The notes: generated from the sequence alone by a model not told the origin. A DNA stretch of 64,000 bases from an uncultured Bacteroidota bacterium (GCA_902523635.1 CABZAE010000001.1:1-64000), one strand, 5' to 3'. Shown: positions 52,848 through 62,815, counted from the first letter of the stretch. Numbers and translations are program-made.

Positions 52848-54284
52848 ATGAAAAATATAATTTTTCTTATATTCTTGTTTATTTTTTCTTGCGATTCAAA
52901 AGAAAACTCTCTACCCAATGTAATTATCATTTTTGCTGATGATCTGGGTTATAATGACATTAGTTTTCATGGAACCAGTGACATTAGTACACCGAATATT
53001 GATGAAATTGGCTACAATGGTGTTTTTTTTACCAGTGGATATTTAACTACCCCATTTTGCTCACCTAGCAGAGCAGGAATAATAACTGGTCGTTATCCGG
53101 ATTTTTTTGGATACGGTAGAAATATTTTATTTGCTCCAAAAGACCCAAATATGGGTTTGCCGCTAAGCGAATACACCCTGGCAGATTTATTTAAAACCAA
53201 AGACTACACAACTGGAATAATTGGAAAATGGCATTTAGGTGCGCATCAATCATTAAGACCAAATAACAGAGGGTTTGATCATTTTTTTGGACACTTAACA
53301 GGTGGACATAGGTATCTTCCAGAGGAGTTGACCATTGAAGACGAAACACAAGTTAAAGCCCACAGCCAAGCTTATCGAACAAAAATTTTAAGAAATACTG
53401 ATAGGGTAGAAATTGACGATTATTTAACTGATGAGTTTAGTGATGAAGCCGTAAAATTTATTGAAAATAATTCAAATAAACCTTTTTTTCTTTTTTTACC
53501 TTACAACGCTCCACACGGTCCGATTCAAGCACCAGAAAAATATGTAAGTAGATTTCCTAACATTGAAAATCCCTTAAGAAAAATATACGCTGGTATGATT
53601 AGTTCTATGGATGATGGCGTTGGTAGAATTCTTTCGAAATTAAAAGAAAAAAAAATTTTTGATAATACTATTGTTTTCTTTCTTTCCGATAATGGAGCCC
53701 CAAAGAAAAGATGGACTGAAAAAAATGGAGCTAATGCACCATTAAGTGGTTTTAAAGGAAGTGATTTGGGAGAGGGTGGTATTAGAACACCGTTTTTTAT
53801 GCAATGGCCAAACATAATTAAAAGTAATTCAACTTATGATAATCCAGTAAGCTCTTTTGATATTTTTGCTACAATAAAATCAATTATCAATCCTGACTTA
53901 GAGTTGCCAAATCAAATCCATGGAAAAAATATTTTACCTTTTATAAGTGGTGAAAAAGAGGGTATGCCTCACGAAAATTTATTTTGGAAAATTAATGGAG
54001 ATTTTAAAATTGTCAATAATGACACAGTAAGAGGAAAAGATAAGTTTGCTATTAGGTTCAAAAATTACAAAATGATACTTGATGAAGACGGCAACAACTT
54101 TTTGTATGATCTTGATTTAGATATTTCTGAAAAAAATAATATTGCTTTAAATTTTCCAGAAATGGTAAATGAATTAAGAAAAAAAATTAATAAATGGAAT
54201 AAAAAAACCATTGATCCAATTTTCTTAGGGCTTTCAAATAATGAACTTTATAATAAACTTAATCCAGATCGTTTTAAATTTTAA
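52848..54284 (+). CDS. Lipoprotein sulfatase (S1 family)
   Basis: The 478-residue protein starts with a lipoprotein signal (MKNIIFLIFLFIFSCDSKEN, Cys15), then IIIFADDLGYNDISFHG and the formylglycine site PFCSPSRAGIITGRYPD (Cys71). TTGIIGKWHLGAH, YNAPHGPIQAP and FFLSDNGAPKK give the remaining metal and sulfate ligands. The ORF track adds eight residues (MLFRCTNL) before the signal; I start at the ATG at 52848. It is divergent from the first sulfatase across only 41 bp and converges on the next sulfatase with one base between stops. The different sequence suggests a different sulfate position. Confidence 0.93.
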   Translation: MKNIIFLIFLFIFSCDSKENSLPNVIIIFADDLGYNDISFHGTSDISTPNIDEIGYNGVFFTSGYLTTPFCSPSRAGIITGRYPDFFGYGRNILFAPKDPNMGLPLSEYTLADLFKTKDYTTGIIGKWHLGAHQSLRPNNRGFDHFFGHLTGGHRYLPEELTIEDETQVKAHSQAYRTKILRNTDRVEIDDYLTDEFSDEAVKFIENNSNKPFFLFLPYNAPHGPIQAPEKYVSRFPNIENPLRKIYAGMISSMDDGVGRILSKLKEKKIFDNTIVFFLSDNGAPKKRWTEKNGANAPLSGFKGSDLGEGGIRTPFFMQWPNIIKSNSTYDNPVSSFDIFATIKSIINPDLELPNQIHGKNILPFISGEKEGMPHENLFWKINGDFKIVNNDTVRGKDKFAIRFKNYKMILDEDGNNFLYDLDLDISEKNNIALNFPEMVNELRKKINKWNKKTIDPIFLGLSNNELYNKLNPDRFKF

Positions 54285-54285
54285 A

Positions 54286-55788
54286 TTAAAAAGGGTTTAA
54301 ATCACTTATCTTTTCATTTTTATTAACTCTGCCAGAAAGTTTATTTTTTTTAATAAGGTTTATTAAACTGTCGTTGTATTTTTGACTAAAAAGTAAGTTT
54401 GTTTCTGAGGGTATTGGAGCATTATTTTCTGTTAACCATGCTTCGAGTTCATCCAAAAGTTCATTCGTTTTTTCTTTCTCAATTTTAGATAAATTATTTG
54501 ATTCTGAAATATCATTATTTAAATTGTATAACTCAATTTTATTGTTCTCATAATATCTGTGAAGTTTCCAATCCCCTTTGATTAAAACCGACCCTGGTCT
54601 AGTTCTAAATAAAGGATCTGTACCATTATCTTTGTGAACATCATATGGCTCAAGGTAGACAGGAAAATGAAAAAACAAACCTCTTTTTTTAAGTTTTTTT
54701 CCTCTAAAAATGTTTGTTAGATCCATTCCATCTAGTTCTAGCTTTTCATCATATCCAATAATTTTTTTGATAGTAGGAAAAAAGTCTATATTACTAACTC
54801 TTTCTTGGGATGTAGATCCAGATTTTATTTTACCAGGCCATGAAATAATCAATGGAACCCTTATTCCACCCTCATAATATGAACCTTTACCGGCTCGAAG
54901 TGGATGTTGGTTTGAAATCGATCTTATTCCTCCGTTATCTGATGTGAAAATAATTAACGTATTATTTTCTAAATTAAGTTCTTTGATTTTATTTAATATT
55001 TTTCCAATGTTTTCATCAAGTGACTGTATCATACCGGCATAATCAGCTCTGTTGTGAAAATCATCACTTTTCTTTGTTTTGTATTTACTTTCATATTCTG
55101 GTTTGGCTTGAATGGGTGTATGTACAGAGTAAAATGGTACATAAGCAAAAAATTTATTGTTTTTGTTTTTTTCAATAAATTTAACTACTTCGGTTCCTAA
55201 TCTATCAGTCAAGTAATCTTCTTTTGGGTCAGTTTTTAAATTCTGGTTCACATTACGGTATGGTGGGAAATAACTTCCGGGCCCACCACTTTCGTTTCCC
55301 CCTAAATTAAAATCAAATCCCATGTCTTCAGGATAATATCCAAGAGGTCCCATGTGCCATTTTCCAAAATGTCCGTTAACATAGCCTTTAGATTTAAGCA
55401 TTTCAGGAATAATAAAATGATTGTGTTCAAGTTTGGTTTTTGTTTTAATTGGGATTATTTTTCTGGTTTTACGGTTTCCTCTGTCAGAGTTTCTCACCGT
55501 ATAAATTCCGTGGTAGGGATGATATTTTCCGGTCAACATTGTAGCTCTACTTGGAGCACAATTTGCAGAAGATGCATATCCATTTAAAAATGTCATTCCG
55601 TTTTTTGATAGTTTATCAATGTTTGATGTTTCGTAAAAACTTGATCCCATGTATGAAACATCAGTCCAGCCTAAATCATCTGCAACAATTAACACAATAT
55701 TGGGTGCTTCATCTCTTATCACATTTTTGCATGATACCAATACATAAAGTGTAATAAATAAAAATGTTTTAAATATATACTTATTCAT
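54286..55788 (-). CDS. Lipoprotein sulfatase (S1 family)
   Basis: This 500-residue protein has a lipobox at Cys20 (LFITLYVLVSC), IVLIVADDLGWTDVSYMGSS and the formylglycine site ANCAPSRATMLTGKY (Cys77). GHFGKWHMGPLG, VPFYSVHTPIQAKPEY and FTSDNGGIRS are the other active-site blocks. It resembles arylsulfatase A-type enzymes of Bacteroidetes polysaccharide loci. The start overlaps the upstream sulfatase by eight bases, so the two are co-transcribed, and the pair lies divergent from the susC/susD genes. Confidence 0.93.
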   Translation of the reverse strand: MNKYIFKTFLFITLYVLVSCKNVIRDEAPNIVLIVADDLGWTDVSYMGSSFYETSNIDKLSKNGMTFLNGYASSANCAPSRATMLTGKYHPYHGIYTVRNSDRGNRKTRKIIPIKTKTKLEHNHFIIPEMLKSKGYVNGHFGKWHMGPLGYYPEDMGFDFNLGGNESGGPGSYFPPYRNVNQNLKTDPKEDYLTDRLGTEVVKFIEKNKNNKFFAYVPFYSVHTPIQAKPEYESKYKTKKSDDFHNRADYAGMIQSLDENIGKILNKIKELNLENNTLIIFTSDNGGIRSISNQHPLRAGKGSYYEGGIRVPLIISWPGKIKSGSTSQERVSNIDFFPTIKKIIGYDEKLELDGMDLTNIFRGKKLKKRGLFFHFPVYLEPYDVHKDNGTDPLFRTRPGSVLIKGDWKLHRYYENNKIELYNLNNDISESNNLSKIEKEKTNELLDELEAWLTENNAPIPSETNLLFSQKYNDSLINLIKKNKLSGRVNKNEKISDLNPF

Positions 55789-57661
55789 TATTTGTTAAAT
55801 AATTCATCCTCCTATTAACTAGAGCATTTTCGTTTCTTATCGGTGGTAACCAATTTTCGGGGAATACATCTTTACTAAGTTCTAACTTGTAACTTGGGTT
55901 TTTGGTTTTTAGAAGTGCAAGTGTATTGAGCATTAAATTAGCTTCTGTTTCGGTTTTTGCACTTTTTAATAAGTTTTTAATTTTCTCATTATTGATTTTT
56001 TGACCATTCAGTAGCAGATATTCAGCAGCTCTTATTTTAACTAAATTCTCCAAATCTTTTTCAAATAAATAATTAATTTTGTTTAAATTTTCAATTGCTT
56101 CAATTCCAAAAGATGAACATATGATAAGTCCCCAGTATCTGACCCATGGATTGGGATCATTAAGTGCATTTTGAATTTTTTTGGAAACATCTTCATAATC
56201 ATAAAAAACTAGGTTTGAAATATTTCTTAGTCTTTTAATTAATTTTTTGTGGTTTTTGGAAAAATCTTCCACATCTTCTAAACCATTTGCCACGAAGTAG
56301 GGTTCAGGTAGAAAGCTAAGATCATTTGTTAAGTCTAAATGATTCTCAAGTTCACCCCTCATTTCTTCCAACTTTTTTTGCTGATTAACATCCTCAGCCA
56401 AATTTTGAATTTCATATGGATCATTTGAAATATTGTACAAAGCTTCGGATGATTTTGTTTTAAAAAACTGGCTTTGTATGTTATTTAATTTGCCTTGGTT
56501 GTATAAACGATACCATTCTTTATATGCTAACATTTCATAGCGGTAAAAATTGTAAAGTCCATCAACATTGAATGGTTGAAAGTTTCTTATGTATTTATAT
56601 TTGCCTTTTCTTACCGATCGAACAAAATCATATTTTTCATCAAATCTGTCAGCATACCCAAAAGTGATGTCCTGTTTTTCTAAGTTTACTTTTTTTAAAT
56701 CTTTTCCAAGAAATGGATTACCATCTAAAAACTCTGGGATCTTTATTCCAGCAATGGACAAAACAGTTGGCAACAAATCAACAAAATCAACAAAAGTTGG
56801 AGTTCTGGTACCATTTTCAAATGGATTCAAGTGCTTCCATTTTTCTGGAATATAAACCACAAGCGGAACATTTAGTCCTGTTTCATATAAGTAACCTTTA
56901 CTTCTAGGTAGTACTCCACCATGGTCACTGTAATAAAATATAATTGTGTTTTCCATCAATCCATCATTCTCCAGTTCTTTTACAAATTTTCCAATTTCTT
57001 TGTCAACATCGTTGTGGTGTTTGTAATACAAAGATTGTGTATATCTAAATGTGGGAGTGTCTGGATGATATGGAAATGGTTTTATTGAGTCAAGATTATT
57101 AAGTTCCAGTCCATCAATTAATTGCTCCTTATTAAAGTGAAGACTTCCCTCATGGGTATTGTGATAATTTTGAACATGGAAAAATGGTTGACCTTCAGCT
57201 CTATTTTTATATGATGCATTTTTTGATGATTCATCCCATACTTTACCTTCTTTTATAAAATTGTAATCTTCTTTCGCATTATTTGTTGTATAGTAGCCAT
57301 TTTCAGAGAGATAAACTGGAAGAGGTTTAATTGTTTTAGGGAGTTTTACCATTTTCATTTTTCGATGATACTGAGTTCCAATTCTTGGTGCATATGTTCC
57401 TGTAATGATTGTACTCCTAGCAACAGAACAAACGGGTGCATTTGAAAAAACATTTTCAAAAATAATTCCATCCTCAGCAAGTGCCGAGATTGTTGGCATA
57501 TTGGCACCACCTGCATTGTATAAATTCATATAATGAGTGGAATTATCCTCAGTTACAAGCCATACGATGTTTGGTTTTTCAACTTTTTTCAAATCACTTG
57601 TAGAACAAGCATTAAGAAAAACAAAAATTAAAAATAAGTAGATAGTTTTTGTCATTTTCAT
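55781..57661 (-). CDS. Lipoprotein sulfatase with variant active site (CSVAR) and HEAT-like tail
   Basis: The 626-residue protein has a lipobox (IFVFLNAC, Cys19) and an alkaline-phosphatase-superfamily sulfatase domain starting PNIVWLVTEDNSTHYM, where the usual DDLG reads TEDN. The active-site motif reads PVCSVARSTIITG (Cys78): the usual C-x-P/A-x-R has valine at the third position. Other metal-site parts are present (FYYSDHGGVLPRSKG). From about residue 480 the sequence becomes helical with HEAT-like repeats (PNPWVRYWGLIICSSFG, LVKIRAAEYLLLNG). This resembles heparan N-sulfatase-like enzymes rather than classical arylsulfatases. An ATG two codons later is an alternative start. Confidence 0.88.
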   Translation of the reverse strand: MKMTKTIYLFLIFVFLNACSTSDLKKVEKPNIVWLVTEDNSTHYMNLYNAGGANMPTISALAEDGIIFENVFSNAPVCSVARSTIITGTYAPRIGTQYHRKMKMVKLPKTIKPLPVYLSENGYYTTNNAKEDYNFIKEGKVWDESSKNASYKNRAEGQPFFHVQNYHNTHEGSLHFNKEQLIDGLELNNLDSIKPFPYHPDTPTFRYTQSLYYKHHNDVDKEIGKFVKELENDGLMENTIIFYYSDHGGVLPRSKGYLYETGLNVPLVVYIPEKWKHLNPFENGTRTPTFVDFVDLLPTVLSIAGIKIPEFLDGNPFLGKDLKKVNLEKQDITFGYADRFDEKYDFVRSVRKGKYKYIRNFQPFNVDGLYNFYRYEMLAYKEWYRLYNQGKLNNIQSQFFKTKSSEALYNISNDPYEIQNLAEDVNQQKKLEEMRGELENHLDLTNDLSFLPEPYFVANGLEDVEDFSKNHKKLIKRLRNISNLVFYDYEDVSKKIQNALNDPNPWVRYWGLIICSSFGIEAIENLNKINYLFEKDLENLVKIRAAEYLLLNGQKINNEKIKNLLKSAKTETEANLMLNTLALLKTKNPSYKLELSKDVFPENWLPPIRNENALVNRRMNYLTNNE

Positions 57662-58005
57662 CTATGTCAATATATAAAAAATAAAAAATATCTGTTTTTA
57701 CAGTTTATATCTTGACTTCATAATTATATTGAATGGTTTTTTTTGTGTAAGTCTACCAAGCTGATATGAATTTATGAGAAAAGTCAAAACTACTTCTTTA
57801 TCATAAAACCAGTTTTAAAATAATTTTTTTTAAAAAAATAATTAATTGGGAATTCACTCAAATTATGAATTATTTAATTTTTCATATTTTTTTTTATTAA
57901 TTTAGTAAATATATATTGTATAAATCGTCAATATGTTACATATTAAGATTTTTTACTAATTTTACAATTAGGTTATAATCCTAAACAACAAGACAAAAAA
58001 AAATT
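57662..58005. other. Divergent regulatory region between sulfatase pair and susC (344 bp, no gene)
   Basis: This very AT-rich gap holds the promoters of the leftward sulfatase pair and of susC, but I cannot point to a clear TTG/TAnnTTTG element for either. Two inverted repeats stand out close to susC: CTAATT-TTAC-AATTAG (57956-57971) and TTAGG-TTATAAT-CCTAA (57968-57984), overlapping each other. No small ORF or RNA is recognisable in the remainder. Confidence 0.6.
57956..57984. promoter_or_regulatory. Overlapping palindromes upstream of susC
   Basis: CTAATT/AATTAG with a 4-base loop and TTAGG/CCTAA with a 7-base centre (itself containing the palindrome TTATAA) share bases 57968-57971. They end 21 bases before the susC ATG. 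They could be an operator or alternative leader hairpins. Short AT-rich palindromes can arise by chance. Confidence 0.35.
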
Positions 58006-61000
58006 ATGAAAACAACAAAATTTAAAATCATTTTATTGCTATTATTATGCTCATCATCGCTTGTTTTTTCACAAGTCATGGTCCAGGGAACAGTTTCAGA
58101 TTCAAGTGGAAATCTGCTTCCTGGTGTTAGCATTGTAGAAAAGGGTACTACTAATGGAACAGTTTCTGACTTTGATGGTAATTTTGAATTATCAGTTCAA
58201 GATGATGCAATAATTATTTTCTCTTATGTGGGATTTCTAACCCAAGCAGTTGGGGCATCTTCCACGCTGGATATCATCCTGGAGGAGGACATTGCAAATT
58301 TAGAGGAGGTTATTGTGACTGGATATGGTGGTGTAAGAAAGAAAGACTTGGTTTCATCGATTTCCCAAATTAAAGGCGATGCAATTGAAAATAAACCAGT
58401 TTCCAGAGTTGATAATCTTCTTCAAGGTCAAGCTGCCGGAGTTGAAGTTACCCAAGTCAGTGGTGAGCCGGGTGTTGGAGCAGCCATCAGGATTAGAGGG
58501 GTTAGTTCAATAAACGGTAACAACTCCCCACTTTACGTAATTGATGGATTTATTGCCGGAACAGGTTATAATCTTTCCAATTTAAATGTTAATGATATTG
58601 AATCCATTCAAGTTTTGAAAGATGCTAGTTCTCTTGCTCTTTACGGAACTAGAGGAGCCTCAGGGGTGATACTTATTAACACAAAAAGTGGAAAAGCTAG
58701 TAAAGAGGGTACAGTCAATGTTGCTGTTAATCATTATACCACATTTGCAAGTGTGACAAGGATGCCTCAAACTGCTGATCTTAAAACCTATGCTGAATTT
58801 TGGAACGAGGCAGTTACTTTTGTACCCGGCGCCGATGGTTACGGTGATAATGACTCTTCATTAGCTGTACCTTATCCAGATTATCAGACAATGATTCCTA
58901 CAGACTGGAAGGGCTTGGTACTAAGAGATGGATTGGTTTCCAATACTGACGTTACGGTAAGTGGAAATTCAGAAAAATCCAATTATTATGTCTCTTTCAA
59001 TAAATATGTAGAAGATGGTGTAATTAAAGCCAGTGGAATTAACAGAAATAATTTGAGGATTAATTTTGATACCAACTTAAATAATAATTTCAGGACAGGA
59101 GTTCGTCTAAATTTAACAAATAGAAAAGTTGAATCTAACAAGGTTAATCTTGACCAGTTGTACATGAGAATTCTTCCAACAAGAAAAGTATACAATGAGG
59201 ATGGTACATATACAGGCATAAATCCATACAGCTCAAGTAATGAGCAAAACCCTGTAGCTAGAATTGAACATGCTATCGATCATAATCGGATAACAAATTT
59301 AGTTACCAATGCTTACGTTGAGTATGATCCAATTCCTGGACTTACTTTTAGATCCACACTTGGTGTAAACATGAATTTTGTTAAACAAAATGATTATTTA
59401 GGAAATATAATTCCAGCTAGAAGAATATCTGGAAATGGCGGTTTAGCTATCATCGGTAATGAGCTTTACAAAAGTGTACTAAATGAAAATACTTTGACTT
59501 ATGAAACTGAGTATGGTGACAGTAGATTGACTGTTTTAGCTGGTTTTACATTGCAAAAAAATAAAATAGAATCAAATGGAGCTAGAGCTGAGGGCTTTCC
59601 CAATGATGTTGTAACTTTCAATAATTTATCTTTGGGATCTGATCCTTCCAAACATCAGGTCCGTTCCGGTTTCAATCAACGTACTTTTACCTCCATACTT
59701 GCCAGAATTAATTACAGCTATAAAGACAAATATCTTTTGACACTCGTTGGAAGAGAAGATGGTTCATCCGTATTTGAGACTGGAAGAAAATTTGCATTCT
59801 TTCCCTCGGCTGGTGCAGCATGGAGAATTGACCAAGAAGACTTTATGAGCAACCAAAATACGATCAGTAATTTTAAATTGAGAGCTAGTTATGGTGTTGT
59901 TGGAGAACAAGGAGTACCAACGTATAACTCCCTTGAAAAATTCTCAACTTACACTGTTTTCTTTAACAATCAAATACAAAATGCAGTTTTAATAAATAGT
60001 CTTCCAAGTAAAAATTTAACTTGGGAAAAAACATATCAAACTGATATCGGTTTTGAAATGGGATTTTTAGATAACAAGGTTAATCTAGAGTTTGATTATT
60101 ACAATAAGCAAACTAAAGACCTTCTTTTGGCTAAACCTCTTCCCGGAACAGCTGGTGGAACTAGATTAGAGAACGTTGGTGAAATCGAAAACGTAGGTTT
60201 TGAAGCCTCTGTGAGTTCTGTAAATATTCAAAAAAATGATTTCAACTGGAGCTCAACGTTTACGATTTCATCTAATAAAAATAAAGTATTAAGTCTTGGG
60301 GCTGAAGAGTACATTGATTTGAGATCACCAAATCATGGTGCTGGAGGATCCGCATTTAGATTGGTACCTGGTCAGCCAGGTCCCGTTATGATGGGGTTAA
60401 ATTACCTAGGAACTTATAAAACTCGTGCTGAAATTGATGCTGATGGTGTAAAAGGTTCATCTTTCTTAGGCAGTCCAAGATACGAAGATGTGGATAAGAA
60501 TGGTGTTATAAACGACCTTGATATGGTTGTTTTGGGAAGTGCACAGCCAGATTTTTATGGTGGTCTTCGAAACACACTTACTTACAAAAATTTCACTCTT
60601 GACTTTTTCATTCATGGTTCATATGGAAATGAGATATTCGATGCTTCCATGCAAACAGGAATTTTTGGAAGAGGAGGTGACGTTATGGTTTTACCTGCTG
60701 TCAAAGACCGTTGGACTCCAAATAATCCAACATCTGATATTCCAAGAGCAGGTGTAAATGCTGGTTCATTCCAATTAAACAATTCATACAATATTATAGA
60801 TGGGTCATTTTTAAGATTAAAAAATGTTACACTATCTTACGATTTTGATCCCAATCCAAAACTTTTTGACAGCGCTAGGCTATATGTCTCTGGAAATAAT
60901 TTAGCTCTTTTAACTAAATTTGGTTGGGGAGATCCTGAACAAAGCAATTATGGAGCGAACTCATTGGAACTTGGAGCAGCTGAGGACGCTTACCCTTACA

Positions 61001-61038
61001 CAACATCAATTACAGTCGGACTTAAATTAAATCTATAA
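58006..61038 (+). CDS. SusC/RagA-family TonB-dependent outer-membrane transporter
   Basis: SusC-type proteins import oligosaccharides across the outer membrane with a SusD lid. The 1010 residues carry a signal peptide (IILLLLLCSSSLVFSQ), a carboxypeptidase-regulatory-like domain (VQGTVSDSSGNLLPGVSIVEKGTTNGTVSDFDGNF, about 25-95), the TonB box region EEVIVTGYG, a plug domain (GVRKKDLVSSISQIKGD to GASGVILINTKSGK) and the beta-barrel ending in an aromatic-poor SITVGLKLNL. Length is typical. susD starts two bases after the stop. Neighbouring sulfatases point to a sulfated glycan as the ligand. Confidence 0.96.
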   Translation: MKTTKFKIILLLLLCSSSLVFSQVMVQGTVSDSSGNLLPGVSIVEKGTTNGTVSDFDGNFELSVQDDAIIIFSYVGFLTQAVGASSTLDIILEEDIANLEEVIVTGYGGVRKKDLVSSISQIKGDAIENKPVSRVDNLLQGQAAGVEVTQVSGEPGVGAAIRIRGVSSINGNNSPLYVIDGFIAGTGYNLSNLNVNDIESIQVLKDASSLALYGTRGASGVILINTKSGKASKEGTVNVAVNHYTTFASVTRMPQTADLKTYAEFWNEAVTFVPGADGYGDNDSSLAVPYPDYQTMIPTDWKGLVLRDGLVSNTDVTVSGNSEKSNYYVSFNKYVEDGVIKASGINRNNLRINFDTNLNNNFRTGVRLNLTNRKVESNKVNLDQLYMRILPTRKVYNEDGTYTGINPYSSSNEQNPVARIEHAIDHNRITNLVTNAYVEYDPIPGLTFRSTLGVNMNFVKQNDYLGNIIPARRISGNGGLAIIGNELYKSVLNENTLTYETEYGDSRLTVLAGFTLQKNKIESNGARAEGFPNDVVTFNNLSLGSDPSKHQVRSGFNQRTFTSILARINYSYKDKYLLTLVGREDGSSVFETGRKFAFFPSAGAAWRIDQEDFMSNQNTISNFKLRASYGVVGEQGVPTYNSLEKFSTYTVFFNNQIQNAVLINSLPSKNLTWEKTYQTDIGFEMGFLDNKVNLEFDYYNKQTKDLLLAKPLPGTAGGTRLENVGEIENVGFEASVSSVNIQKNDFNWSSTFTISSNKNKVLSLGAEEYIDLRSPNHGAGGSAFRLVPGQPGPVMMGLNYLGTYKTRAEIDADGVKGSSFLGSPRYEDVDKNGVINDLDMVVLGSAQPDFYGGLRNTLTYKNFTLDFFIHGSYGNEIFDASMQTGIFGRGGDVMVLPAVKDRWTPNNPTSDIPRAGVNAGSFQLNNSYNIIDGSFLRLKNVTLSYDFDPNPKLFDSARLYVSGNNLALLTKFGWGDPEQSNYGANSLELGAAEDAYPYTTSITVGLKLNL

Positions 61039-61040
61039 AA

Positions 61041-62594
61041 ATGAAAAAAATGAAATTAAATCTTTTAAATTTTAGTGTCTTTTTACTTTTATTTTCTTTC
61101 ACAATTGGGTGTGAAGAATTTTTAGAGGAAGATTTTAGAGATGGATTGTCTCCACAAACTTTCTACAACAGTGAGGCTGAAGCTACAATGGCAGTAAATG
61201 GCGTTTATGCTGCAATGAAAACTGGAAGCTGGAATAGTTCTCGTTGGAGAGCTGCACCCTGGAATTTTGGAACAGATGAACTAAGTGCAAGTAGAAATAT
61301 ATGGAAGGAATTGCACAATTACACCTTTGATGAAGGAATTTATGATGGTCAAAGAATTTGGGATGCCATTTACACTTTAATTAGAAATGCAAATTCTGCT
61401 ATTGAAGGAATCGAGGGTAATGAAAAGCTTTCACAATCTTTTCGTGATCAGTCGATAGGCGAATTACTTACCCTTAGAGCATTTGGTTATTATGACTTAA
61501 CCGTTCAATTTGGAGATGTACCATATTTTAGAACATTGTTATCAAGTGATGATCTTTCCACATTACCTAGGACTCCAATGGCCACAATAAGAACAGATAT
61601 GAAAGCTGATTTGGAAAAAGCCTTTGGATTGCTTCCAAGTACTTACTCTAGTAGTGATTTGGGTAGGATGACAAAATGGGCAGCAATGGCTCTAAAATCA
61701 AAATATCATTTAATGGATAAGGAGTGGGCTGATTGTTTAGCTGCTTGTAAAAATATAATTGATAATTCACCACATAAATTGATGGAAAAATTTGAGGATG
61801 TCTACAATTATGCAGCGACAACCCCAAGTACTCAAGTTAAACCAGAACATATCATGTGGGTTGATTACGCTGGTGCAGCTGGATCTGGCCAAGGAACAAT
61901 GCAAGCTAGCAACAACATGACAAATGAGTTCAATCCTAGGCTCAGAGACGAGCCAAAGAACAAAAAGCAAAAAAATGCTTTGAAAAAAGCTCTTGCTGCT
62001 AATAACCATGCATTTTCTGGGTATGGAGCGGAAGTTCCTTTACCCGATCTTGCAAAAAGATCGACTTGGGAAGACGGAGATTTGAGATATGATGCTACAA
62101 TAATGACGCATTATGAGGGTATCGAACTCAAATTTCCCTATTTCAAGAAATTGCAAAATTTAGATCAAACTTATTCAATGAGAAGTGGTCATCCAGAAAA
62201 TGTTGTATTTATCAGACTTGCAGATATTTATTTGATGGCAGCAGAATCTGAAAATGAACTCAATGGACCTGCCAATGCTTATCAATACGTAAATAAAGTA
62301 AGGGAAAGAGCATTTGAACCAGATAAACCCTGGTCTGGAAAAACTCAGGCAACTTTCAGAACTTCCATGTATGATGAAAGAAAGTGGGAATTGTGTGCAG
62401 AACAACATAGAAGAGTTGATTTGATCAGATGGGGAATATTAGAGCAGACTGTTAAAAATACCACCTACAGAAAATGGAACAATGGACCTGCTAATATTAA
62501 ACCTAAACATGTAAAATATCCGATTCCACTCAATGAGATTCTAAGAAATCCAAAACTCCTGGAGTCTGATCCCACAAACAACGGTTATAGATAA
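61041..62594 (+). CDS. SusD/RagB-family surface glycan-binding lipoprotein
   Basis: SusD-like lipoproteins form a hinged lid over the SusC barrel and bind the glycan. The 517-residue product has a lipoprotein signal (FLLLFSFTIGC, Cys24) followed by the acidic stretch EEFLEEDF that fits surface export, and then the family sequence LSPQTFYNSEAEATMAVNGVYAAM. The C-terminal SusD block is clear (VVFIRLADIYLMAAESENEL, AYQYVNKVRERAF, ERKWELCAEQHRRVDLIRWG). It follows susC by two bases and is followed by a strong terminator. Confidence 0.96.
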   Translation: MKKMKLNLLNFSVFLLLFSFTIGCEEFLEEDFRDGLSPQTFYNSEAEATMAVNGVYAAMKTGSWNSSRWRAAPWNFGTDELSASRNIWKELHNYTFDEGIYDGQRIWDAIYTLIRNANSAIEGIEGNEKLSQSFRDQSIGELLTLRAFGYYDLTVQFGDVPYFRTLLSSDDLSTLPRTPMATIRTDMKADLEKAFGLLPSTYSSSDLGRMTKWAAMALKSKYHLMDKEWADCLAACKNIIDNSPHKLMEKFEDVYNYAATTPSTQVKPEHIMWVDYAGAAGSGQGTMQASNNMTNEFNPRLRDEPKNKKQKNALKKALAANNHAFSGYGAEVPLPDLAKRSTWEDGDLRYDATIMTHYEGIELKFPYFKKLQNLDQTYSMRSGHPENVVFIRLADIYLMAAESENELNGPANAYQYVNKVRERAFEPDKPWSGKTQATFRTSMYDERKWELCAEQHRRVDLIRWGILEQTVKNTTYRKWNNGPANIKPKHVKYPIPLNEILRNPKLLESDPTNNGYR

Positions 62595-62623
62595 AAACTA
62601 TTTTTAACATTAAATCAAAAAGG

Positions 62624-62651
62624 CCCTGTGTATGAAATACATAGGGTTTTT
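62624..62651 (+). terminator. Rho-independent terminator after susD
   Basis: CCCTGTGTAT and ATACATAGGG pair over ten bases (one G-U) around the loop GAA and run into TTTTT. It ends the first susC-susD unit about 30 bases after the susD stop and implies that the next susC has its own promoter. Confidence 0.85.
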
Positions 62652-62760
62652 ATATGTAAATTCAATAGTTTCACAATTTATAATTTTCATATATCAATAA
62701 TTTTAGATAAATTTTTTTGGTATATAAATAAAATAATTAATAGTATTTTATAAATATTAC

Positions 62761-62768
62761 TATATTTG
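62761..62768 (+). promoter_or_regulatory. -7 box of the second susC
   Basis: TATATTTG matches TAnnTTTG and lies 47 bases before the ATG, after the terminator of the previous unit. No TTG is seen at the right -33 distance. The 221-bp gap shows nothing else that I recognise. Confidence 0.4.
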
Positions 62769-62815
62769 GTGGCGAAAATTAAAAAATTACAAATACAACA
62801 ACAATATTAGATATT

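Noticed and set aside
51286-57661. Sulfatase genes as recent duplicates of each other
   Set aside because: Their active-site surroundings (CSPSRYALM, CSPSRAGII, CAPSRATML, CSVARSTII), lengths and tails differ clearly, so they are old paralogues.
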